Assembly: GCA_019925795.1 (NCBI GenBank)
Contig: CM034309.1
Span: forward strand, 27,584,729 to 27,648,728
Source: Dendrobium chrysotoxum
Lineage: Eukaryota; Streptophyta; Magnoliopsida; Asparagales; Orchidaceae
Direction of reading: 5' to 3'
Length of the DNA: 64,000 bases
Shown here in pieces: positions 55,839 through 64,000 of the stretch (its first letter is position 1; each line of letters begins with the position of its first letter). The notes beneath the pieces were generated by a model. The model saw nothing but the letters and a program-made list of their open reading frames with translations, did not search any database and was not told where the DNA came from. Position numbers and translations under genes: made by a program.

Positions 55839-56843
55839 CCCTGATTATACTCACAAAATATTCAATGAATGCTCATAAAATACTGAGTGAATACTTATAA
55901 AATACTCAGTAAATATTCACAACTGAATATTTGCTGAATATTTATTGAGTATTTATAAATGTGCAATAAATACTCAGTAAATACATAATAAATTCGGATG
56001 ATTCTCACCGTCCAGTCTCCGCACGTAATAATTCCTCCACTATTCTGCTCCTATTTAGATTAATTTCTCCGTAGGGTAGAATATAACGGATTGATACCGA
56101 GTCAATAAAGTATAATATTTAGGAGAGCAGATGACTAGAGAACATATTTATGAATTGGGTGGACTATTGATGCGCATACATACAATTATTAAAAAATAGG
56201 CATTATTGCTCATCTACTATGTGCAGGGAGAAGGGATTAGAGATTGCTTTTGCACAGGTGGTACTTGCACCGATATATATTGTGGGCTTCAATATACTTG
56301 ATTCAGATCCGACCGAGTCACTATCGATTTACTATGAATGCATTAATAAGTAATATCATATCCTCTCTAATGATTTGAGGAGGCAGTCTAGCTTTTATTT
56401 AGGAGAGCTGCAGACAATCTTGTTCATCATACAATAAATAGAATGTTTGACAAATGTTTGACAAAGGATGCATATTATATAGATCACATGTGTGGAGATG
56501 AAGCTAGAGAGATCGTGTATTAGTGTGCCATCAGGTTTATCAAGAGTTGGAAATCTTGGACCATCGATTTATATAGATTAAGTCGCTCTATATTTCTAAG
56601 CATATTATAATTTCATGTACAGTTCATCTTATTTCTAGGAATGGTCATCATTTGACTTTCATGGAAGTGGATTGGAGGTAATATACCCTATGCTTTTATA
56701 GTCATCATCATCGTCTTGCACCTCTATACTATTTTGGATGATATCTAAATCATCTTCTTTAGCATATACATATGCCAATATTAAATGCCATCTCTAGCTC
56801 AACCTCAACAATCAGAGATAGTGACTCAAACAAGCTAGACAAC
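55839..56843. other. Intergenic region between foldback element and solo LTR
   Basis: 55855-55990 repeats ATACTCAGTAAATATTC-like words in both orientations. At about 56011-56033, TCTCCGCACGTAATAATTCCTCC resembles one terminus of the MITE at 49215, but no partner end was found. 56040-56843 has scattered short frames with stops and no recognised domain. Confidence 0.5.
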
Positions 56844-57882
56844 TGAGACATCATCAAAAAATTATCTTGATTAGACACAAATCTTGACACAAAATTAAGT
56901 TAGAAGCTTCAAAAATTAAAATTGAGACCATTAATTCGAACTCTGATTTATGCAAACTTATAGTCGAATTGAGTGTCTCAGAAACACGAACCCAATGACA
57001 CCAAAATTGACCCAAACCGAGCCCAAATGAGTCCAAATCAAATACTCGAAGCACTTTTGGAAGGATCAAACCACAATTTAGGTTATCAAACGGTCTCCAA
57101 TCATGACATGCTTATAGTAGAATCGAGCGGCTCGGCGAGACAAATTCAACGAGCCCAAGATCATCAAATTCTGATATCATTAAGATAGTCAAAGATCCAT
57201 TGAACAGTGCATGACCGCAGGAATCAAGATCGGCCGTCCATCTGAACCACTCCCAATTTACCCTTGATCTTTCACTTATTTACAAGTCATGCCACTCAAG
57301 AATTCTATAAATAGAACCCCATTTCCTCTTGAAAAGGAATGGAAGCCAAGAGAAAAGAAGGAAGAGAATGAAGAAAGCTCCAGCCGCCTAGCTCCTCCTC
57401 GATTACCGTCGGAGTTCTGCTGCATCACCGCCAGACCACCCAGGGACGCCGGAGTTTTGCCGCACCACCGCCGGACCACTAAGGGACGCCAGAGTTCTGT
57501 TGAACCACCACCAGACCATCAAAGGACGTCGAAGTGCCGCCCGAAGCCGGAGTGCCCCCTGACGCTGAAGTGTCATTGTCGGACCACCGCCTGACATTGG
57601 AGTGCTGCCAGACCACCACCTGACGTTGGAGTGATGCTGGACTTTTGCTAAATTTTTAGTTGACATTTGTAATCTGGTCATCTTCAAGGACGAGTCAGAC
57701 CACTGTAACCTACTCAAATTATAGTGGAATCATTTTTAACTGGGCTAGGCCCCATGATTTTTTTCATTTCCTAGGTTTTCCACGTAAAAAATATTGTGTT
57801 CTCTATATGTGAGTTAGATATTCGTGCAACGCTAAGACGTATAATTATAACTCTATCATCGCGTATATTTTAGCCCGCAACA
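56844..57882 (-). mobile_element. Solo LTR, family S copy 3, inverted
   Basis: Reverse complement of the 45301 family: starts TGAGACATCATC (family end) and finishes CCCGCAACA (family start TGTTGCGGG). Flanks are ACAAC (56839-56843) and ACAAT (57883-57887), a 4/5 target duplication. Includes GAGCGGCTCGGCGAGAC, CTATAAATAG near 57304, a CACC/CCAGACC repeat stretch (57410-57620) and CCCATG...TTTTCCACGTAAAA. Length 1039 bp. Confidence 0.85.
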
Positions 57883-58565
57883 ACAATCATGCCACATGAG
57901 CTAGGAAAAGGCACTAGAGTGAATCATAGACAAACACCATATTAGACATGCTAATATTGGATGCCATTTCTAATTAAACTTCAGTGACTACTTATTATAA
58001 CACAATCAAGTTAGGCATCCATGCCAAATGAGCCAAGGGAGGGCTTTGGGGAAATAGCTTTCTTTATTAATTAGGCTGCTACGGATTTTTTTTTTCTTAT
58101 TTTTTTTTTCAGTTGATAAAATACGGCCATCTTTATTTTTATGTTAGGTTGATATTTGGTTTCTTTGGCTATTTATTTAATGGAGTTCTAGGAGAGAGAG
58201 ATGTAGACCTTACATTGAACATTGATTGATGATCAACGACTGGCTTAACCGTGTTTCTCATATTAGAGGGCAATCATAATGTTGAACCAGCAAGAATATA
58301 TATGTATATTTTTTTCAAATTGCTGAAACCAATTTCAAGATCTTCCTTATATATAAAAAAAAGGTAGAAATAACACCCATTTCATATAAAAAAACAATGA
58401 AAAAAGAAGTGACAGTCGATCAACGATCATTTGTTGTCTTATTGTTTTCCTCCCAACACGGTCACGCCTTTGCATTCCAATCAACATGAAACTCACTCCT
58501 ACTACACTCAAATAAACACCATCAGGAATCTTGCATTCAAATATCTGACCATCAAATGCAAATCA
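57883..58565. other. Intergenic; start of the GST duplication near 58400
   Basis: Nothing gene-like up to 58400. From about 58405 (GTCGATCAACGATCATTTGT) it is paralogous to the 3' flank of GST copy 1 (about 52895 onwards), which marks the duplication boundary. Confidence 0.55.
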
Positions 58566-59479
58566 TCATTTGGCAGCAGCGTCAGCCACAGTAACACGAC
58601 GAGCGGCCTGAGAAAATTTCCTGTACTCCACAAGCTTTTCAGCTTCCGGCAGCACCTCCTTGGCGGCGTCGACGGAACGGAAGCATTCCGCCCACTCAAC
58701 CAATCGTGGAGTCTTCGTCTTGTCCAGAAAATTTGTTCCCGTTATAATTTCGAAAGCTTGCAGCCAACTAAGGAAGGAACCGAGGGTAATGTCGACCAAG
58801 TTGATGGTGTCCCCGCCGAAGAAGCTCTTCCCCTTACTGCACTCAACAAAAGCCTCTTCTAACTGCAGCAGTGCGGCAAACAGTTGCTCCTTCGCTTCTG
58901 CTATGCTCTTCTCATCATTACTCCGGACCAACACTCGATGATGAGGAGCAAACTGCCAATAAGGGAAAATATAAGAAGACATCATAATAATTTGTATTTT
59001 TTATTTTGAAACAAATGAGTGGTTGAAAACCAATTTCAATACAATTTCATCATTTTCATTACCATTAAGATTTTCATTTCCTCGCCTCTAATTTCTTAAA
59101 TCCAAACGCAGCATAAAGGTAATTTCTTTTCATTACAGATATATACAATAAGTACCTTGCTGTCAACATAGGCAGCCCAGAAGCGAGCGATGGCGCGATC
59201 GTATGGATCGGCAGGGAGGATGGAAGGGCCGGAAGAAGCCCAAACTTGGTCAATGTACTCCACAATAATAAGGGACTCGCAAACGGGCTTATCTCCATGG
59301 ATGAGAACGGGGACCGTCTTGTAGACCGGATTGGACTTGAGAAGAAGCTCGCTTTTGTTAAACAAATCATCTGCGAGGTACTCGTATTCAACCCCCTTCA
59401 GATTGAGAGCAATCATTGCCCTCGTCACGTAGGCGCTCGCCGAGACCCCGATCAGCTTCACCTCGTCTTGTTTCGCCAT
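58566..59479 (-). CDS. Tau-class glutathione S-transferase, copy 2, two exons
   Basis: Exon 1 is 59479-59156 (108 residues) and exon 2 is 58952-58566 (128 residues), with a 203-bp intron at the same site as copy 1; 236 residues, a close paralogue. Motifs retained: NPVYKTVPVLI, PVCESLIIVEYID, ECSKGKSFFGGDTI, VDITLGSFLSWL. The active-site segment reads GVSASAYVTRAM: the nucleophilic Ser15 position is kept, but Trp13, Pro16 and Ala19 of copy 1 are replaced by Ser, Ala and Thr. The Ser-Pro pair is usual in tau GSTs, so activity may be altered. The frame is intact, arguing against a pseudogene. It is a cytosolic glutathione-conjugating enzyme by family. Its orientation matches copy 1, about 5.3 kb away, giving a head-to-tail duplication. 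Confidence 0.92.
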
Positions 59480-59715
59480 TCTCTTTGTAGATCTGAAAGT
59501 AGTTTCAAATTTAGCAAGGATGATTTGGATTCCTTCAGCTGAGCTCGGCGGTATTTAAAGCTCGAATGCATAACAAAGGTCTCCCATTCTCGGCATTAAT
59601 TAACATTTTCCACTGTAAACGTGAGCGATGACGTCCATAACCAGTAAAATCTGGACTTGCTCGTAGATTGCGGTTCATAGGTTGCTTTCTTGCGGAAAAG
59701 TTTGCATAGATATCC
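59480..59715 (-). promoter_or_regulatory. Promoter region of GST copy 2
   Basis: TATA-like TTTAAATA on the minus strand (59552-59559) is about 75 bp before the ATG. A TGACGT core (plus 59629-59634, GATGACGTCC) matches the as-1/TGA-factor core that drives xenobiotic- and salicylate-induced GST genes. It is intact here and mutated in copy 1. Confidence 0.55.
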
Positions 59716-60372
59716 GCATAATCTATTTAGTGGACACAACCCACACCCCACACCATATAATATGTAGTATTATATGGTAAGGTTTGGGCCAATTTATGGA
59801 TTCAGAGTTTGCATTAAAGAAAAAAAAAAGTAGTTAAAAAAATGAAGGTGAGTTTCCAACAAAAATCTACTAATTATATAGAAAAAATATGTATCAAAAT
59901 CAAATCCTATTAAAATAATTTGATAAAATACTACTCGAAAATACAAATTACTAGCGGGATTTTAGGCATGATTTTCGGTCGTATATTTTGACTGATTTCC
60001 AGCAGATTTTTAATAAAATATTTTCAACAGATTTTCGGCGAAAATTTTTGTTGGAAGATTTCCAACAGATTTTTGGCGTAATTTAAAATTTTTTGAAAAA
60101 TAATTATAATAAATATTTAAAAATTAAATAACTAGTTTTAATAATTATTGTTAAGTTTGATTAATTAGCTTAAATTAACTAATAAAAAAATTAATAAGTA
60201 TTGTTAAATAATGTTAACTTCGACGGAAAATTTTAGAATTTTGAATTAAAAAAATTTTATTTTTTAATTATTCTAATAAAAAAATCTTAATATATAATTT
60301 AATGATTAAAAAATAAATCTGTAATAAAACTTAATATGTTCTGAATATCATTTAATAAAAAATAATATTTAA
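59716..60372. other. Intergenic; perfect hairpin and CACTA-like repeats
   Basis: ACCATATAATA-tgtag-TATTATATGGT (59751-59777) is a perfect 11-bp hairpin. 59980-60230 repeats CAGATTTTCGGCG and CCAACAGATTTTTGGCG, like subterminal repeats of CACTA-type DNA transposons, but no termini were identified. No gene. Confidence 0.45.
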
Positions 60373-60819
60373 TGGCATGAGCCGTAAATAGGAGGAAGAT
60401 CAAGGTAGTTAGGGAGTGGTTTGAATAGACGACTGATATTGAATCCCTTGATCTTGGACCGTTTGCTGGACATTTAGAGGTCTTAGAGATATCAGATTTT
60501 GGAGATCTTGGGCTCGTTGGATTCATCTCGTCAAGACGCTCGATTCAACTATAAGCACGTCATATTTGGAGATCGTTTGGTAATCCAAATTATGGTTTGA
60601 ACCTTCCAACAGCGCTTTAGTCCCTTGATTTGGACCAATTTGGGCTCGAATTGGGTTGAATTTGGTGTCGTTGGGTTTGCATTTCCGAGACGTTCAATTC
60701 GACTATAAGTTCACTGAAATCGGAGTTTGGATGATCCCAATTTTAATTTTTGAAGTTTCCTACTTGATTTTTCCTCGAGATTCGTGCCCGTTCAGATAAT
60801 TTTTTGGTGATTTATCAGG
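60373..60819 (+). mobile_element. Family S LTR fragment, 5' truncated
   Basis: Aligns with the 3' half of the solo LTRs: GGAGTGGTTTGAATAGACG (about 60412), CTCGTCAAGACGCTCGATTC (about 60527) and TTGGTGATTTATCA at the end. The 5' half, with primer-like and TATA segments, is missing. Confidence 0.8.
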
Positions 60820-61099
60820 GCGGATTAAATTTTTTTGACCATTCAGCCAAAAGAATAAGCTGCAAGTATTATAAACTCTTCTAGAGATGAATAAAATTCC
60901 ACATCGACAAGATGTTTAACAATTAATTCTGCTACTATATTGAGTTAAATTTATTACTTGTCAAAGAAGAAAAAAAAGTTGAAAATGAACTATCCGGCTG
61001 AAAAAGAAAATTGTTAACTGCTGATATCTTTCATTTTTTTTTCAAAAATGTTTAGTGCAAAAATATCAATTTGATGCATACAGGATTAATCATAACATA
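60820..61099. other. Intergenic, no gene
   Basis: AT-rich sequence between the LTR fragment and a MITE; nothing recognisable. Confidence 0.6.
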
Positions 61100-61219
61100 G
61101 GCTTCGTTTGGGATAGCATTTTTAGAGCTTCTTAAAGCAACATTTTAGTGCAAAAATTAAATTTGTTTTACTAAAAAATTGCTTTACGCAGCAGTAAGAA
61201 AGCAATCCCAAATGAAGCC
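61100..61219. mobile_element. MITE family M, copy 3 (best preserved)
   Basis: 120 bp with ends GGCTTCGTTTGGGATAGC and GCAATCCCAAATGAAGCC, inverted with two or three mismatches. Interior pairs include TTTAGTGCAAAAATTAAATT. Two worn copies lie at 50975 and 52917. Superfamily not decided; flanks do not show a clear duplication. Confidence 0.78.
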
Positions 61220-62045
61220 TTACTCTTTAAAGCCGAAAGAGCAGAGAGTCAGAAACAAATGCAAATCACGAAAGACCTAACAAAAAACACGTTAGAATAG
61301 GTTAAAATTTGAATTTATAGTACTATCAACATTAAAACATATCCTACAATTTGCATCATATTCTTTATGTGCATTTGAATGAGTGACTTAATAAAAATCT
61401 AAAGCAAAATCTAAAAATTAGGGTAAACATATCCTACAATTTGCATCATATCCTTTATAATCCTTTCTTTATTTGCAAACAAGTTCCACTTGCAATCTGC
61501 TACCCTTCAAAGAGGATTTGTCATATGCATGATGAGTTTTGATATTAAATTTCTCGATGCTTTCATTCCAATAGAGATGATTGTTACAAGTCCATTGTTT
61601 GTGAGTTCAAGTTCTAGAACGAGTTTGAGTGGAAGTTCAAATCTTTTGCAATGCACTTAGGTCCCTTGTCATTATTCATTTAAATTCAAATTTATGTTCA
61701 GGTTAATCTCAATATAATTTGTTTGAGTTTGTTGTGATTGTCCCAAGTTACAATCTCGAGTCATTGTTCTTGCAAGCTCAAATCAAGTCCAAACCAAAGT
61801 CTTCTTCATTCGTTTGAGTTCCCTATAATCAAATTGAAAGCCTTTGTTTGTGTTCAAATTATCCAAGTTAAATTAGAGTTCCCTTGCATTTAGCTTATTT
61901 GATTCAAGTTTAAGTTTGAATTATTGATCAATTGATTTCAAATAAGTCCCCTGCTATCCTTTTAAGTTCAAGTCTTGTCATTTTTCAGAAAAAATTTCGG
62001 TAGCCTCCCGGCGTCTCTCCCGTTTAGGAGAAATTTCAGAATTCT
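61220..62045. other. Intergenic, no gene
   Basis: Two related stretches contain ATATCCTACAATTTGCATCATAT(T/C)CTTTAT (about 61336 and 61425). 61600-61980 is rich in CAAGTTCAAGT-like words. No protein-like ORF. Confidence 0.55.
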
Positions 62046-62400
62046 GGGCCTCCCGGCACGCTAGAGAAAAGCGTGCACAGTAGGTGTCGGATGACAGTGG
62101 CAAAAAATCTTCAATCCCACCATGTCAGGGAAAGGCATGCATGGGTCTTTGGGCACCTGTTTAAAATGCATAGTTATTTATTTGTCCCCGCCACGCTAGA
62201 GAAAAGCACGCATAAGGCACGCCTGCGTCGTTGTAAGCGTCGCACCGAGTTCCCTTCCACCACGTTAGAGCAAAGCGTGCAAGGGGGTCCCTCAGCATGC
62301 CACAAGCACCGAAAATATGTCTTTAGGAGATTACCCGCTTCGTCGCTAGCATCACAACGAATTTCCTCCCACCACGCTAGAGAAAAGCTTGCATTGGGTG
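62046..62400. repeat. Five hairpin-like repeats with AGAGAAA loop
   Basis: GGCACGCTAGAGAAAAGCGTGC at about 62053 (arms GCACGCT/AGCGTGC) recurs in variant form near 62117, 62189, 62254 and 62370, each a CCACG(C/T)T arm, an AGAG(A/C)AA loop and an AGC-TGC-like arm. Intervals are 65-115 bp. Some units keep pairing by wobble; others do not. The long frames through it (for example 62073-62432) look compositional. Confidence 0.6.
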
Positions 62401-62439
62401 GTTGTTCGTCGCGTTGCAAGTGTCGAAACTAGTTTTCGT

Positions 62440-62700
62440 AAATTTACAAAAAAAAATTCTTTCTTTTCTCTCCTTTTTTTCTCTTTTTTTTTTGCTCTCT
62501 TCTTTTTTTCTTTATCTTCTTTTTTTTCTTTTTTTTTTTGCTTTCTTTTTTTTCTTTTCCTTTTTTTTCTCTTTTTTTTTCTTTTTCTTCTTTTTTTTTC
62601 TTTTTTTGGCTCTCTTCTTTTTTTTCTTTTTTGGGCTCTCTTCTTTTTTTTTTCTTTTTTTTAAATACTCTCTTATATATATATATATATAAACACACAC
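62440..62700. repeat. Long polypyrimidine (T/C) tract followed by (TA)n and (CA)n
   Basis: About 200 bp of almost pure T with scattered C on the plus strand, then TATATATATATATATA and ACACACACA. Open frames here encode only Phe/Lys/Ser runs and are not genes. Confidence 0.9.
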
Positions 62701-62705
62701 AATAT

Positions 62706-63000
62706 CACTACAAAAAAAAAAAAAAACGGCTATCGCAGCACAATTTTTGAGCTATCCCGGCGATTTTAGCCGCCACAAATTTCTTTGTAGTGGTTCTAAA
62801 ATCGCTACACCCCCGCTGTAATTGCTATGCACTGTAACGGCATTCCGCAGCGGTTTAATGACCGGCGGGGTAGATTGCATGAAGCGCCATATTTTGCAGC
62901 GGCTATGACCGCCACTAATATCTCCAAATTAAACTGATATGCAGGATTGTGGCGGTTTTAACCGCCGCAATTCTGATATGTTATGCCGCCATAATAGTCC
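62706..63000. mobile_element. CACTA-type transposon terminus with subterminal repeats
   Basis: CACTACAAAAAAA at 62706 is the CACTA terminal sequence. GCGGCTATGACCGCCAC, GTGGCGGTTTTAACCGCCGC and GGCGATTTTAGCCGCCAC-like words in both orientations follow as subterminal repeats. TTTGTAGTG at 62784-62792 is an inverted copy of the terminus, so an 87-bp mini-copy (62706-62792) or a folded end is possible. The bases before (TAT) and after (GTT) the short version do not match as a 3-bp duplication. No transposase in the window. Confidence 0.65.
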
Positions 63001-64000
63001 AAATTTTTTAAAAAAAAAAATACAGAATCCAACATACATATGCAACAACAACAGTTATAACAGATATAGAATCCGATATACATCTTCACAATGCATGAGT
63101 TGCAATGGCAACAAATAGAGATGATTTCTTCCATGGAACTTAAAACATTCCAAGAATGCTCACTTCTTACTTGCATTATAGTCACCCTTTTAGATACTTA
63201 TACTATAACTTCACTTGTTTTGCCTTTTTAATTGATCAAAATGCATCATGTACATAAATTACTCCAATTACTTGGAGTTGGACTATCCTTGTATCAATTT
63301 TTTACAAATGTTGTTGGTGTATATTTGAAGTTATGTATATTCAATTATGCCTAGTATATAAATATGTTTATATCCTTAGCATCGAAATTAATTAATCAAG
63401 CTCAATTACTATTCAAACTTGATAAATAAATAAATAAATAAACAAGCTCGGAGAAGATTTTAAATATTAGATTATCTTTATAGTTGGCTTAAACTCAATA
63501 ATCAAATAAATGAACGAGCTTGAATCAAGTAGTTGGCTTAACTTTGTTCATTTACAATCCCATTGAAAAACTATGTCAATTAATTAAATGTCCTTGCACA
63601 TGTTACCCTTGTGCGTATTATATGTTTAATCAATAAGCTTTTCTAGGCTTTGATGTAACATTCCTCTTTCACTTAGGAGTTATATAGGTTAGGGTGGGAT
63701 ATGCACTACATGTTTTCTCATTCTTTCGGATTCATCAATTAGCAATGGCATTTGTTCAATTGTTCTCATTTGTGAGATGTTGGTTTGTATCTTCTAAAAA
63801 CACATGATAATTCCCTCATACAACAATATCTTTGTGCATATACTATTGTTGACCCCTATATTTAAAACCATGAGAAAGGAGGCAAAAGATGGCGAAATAA
63901 GCAACACGAGCATTGGCACGACGCTTCACTCAAAGGATCAAACGACCTCCAATTGTCAAACGGACGACACCATTACGATCAGGACGTCGAATTCTACTAG
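63001..64000. other. Right end of window, no gene recognised
   Basis: AT-rich sequence, some of which may belong to the CACTA element. There is an (AAAT)n run near 63425. From 63847, TGTTGACCCC begins a stretch unlike its left flank and similar in its first bases to the giant LTR start, possibly the start of another LTR that runs out of the window. Confidence 0.4.

Noticed and set aside
62389..62750. Phe-rich and Lys-rich ORFs
   Set aside because: Translations of a polypyrimidine tract.
63847..64000. Start of a further giant LTR (TGTTGACCCC)
   Set aside because: Only the first eight bases match the TGTTGACC start, there is no PPT on its left, and the window ends before more can be compared; noted under the right-end entry only.

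Overview
This is 64 kb of plant nuclear DNA, from an angiosperm whose species cannot be named from the window. It carries a plastid-targeted small heat-shock protein gene with a transit peptide and intron, a tandem pair of plant-specific tau-class glutathione transferase genes with one intron each, and many plant retrotransposons, solo LTRs and MITEs. About 70 percent of the window is repeats. Only three host genes are convincing, all between 47.3 and 59.5 kb.

Layout. 1-8809 is the 3' part of a decayed Sirevirus-type Ty1/copia element on the plus strand: broken gag and pol, an accessory ORF at 5722-6861, two polypurine tracts and a 1680-bp 3' LTR. It carries two dense clusters of a 15-bp palindrome. 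8826-30644 is a very large minus-strand element (A) with direct terminal repeats of about 6.8 kb, only about 1-2 percent different by eye, around an 8.25-kb interior with no pol. The interior holds tandem arrays, including 14 units of 49 bp that are each a hairpin with compensating stem changes. 30645-about 43440 is a plus-strand relative (B): a truncated gag, two tandem arrays, a PPT-like site, a 6.6-kb LTR, and then leader sequence homologous to that of A, so B is a recombinant. 43740-44640 is a LINE remnant.

Gene-bearing part. The plastid HSP21-type gene lies at 47353-48135, with a perfect three-unit heat-shock element and a G-box upstream. Two tau GST genes (53272-54190 and 58566-59479, minus strand) form a local duplication separated by a 1.3-kb foldback element and a solo LTR. 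The gene space holds three solo LTRs and one fragment of a single roughly 1-kb LTR family, three copies of one MITE family, a separate palindromic MITE with target duplication, and a CACTA-type terminus at 62706.

How it fits together. The left 43 kb is nested retrotransposon. Elements A and B define a family with giant LTRs, no pol and tandem repeats near the 3' end, which must use proteins supplied by other elements. The host genes are stress genes: plastid chaperone and glutathione-dependent detoxification. The strongest candidate for something new is the covarying hairpin array in A, whose interior mismatches all become G-U pairs on A's sense strand. A second candidate is a palindromic sequence module shared in sense orientation by A and the Sirevirus.
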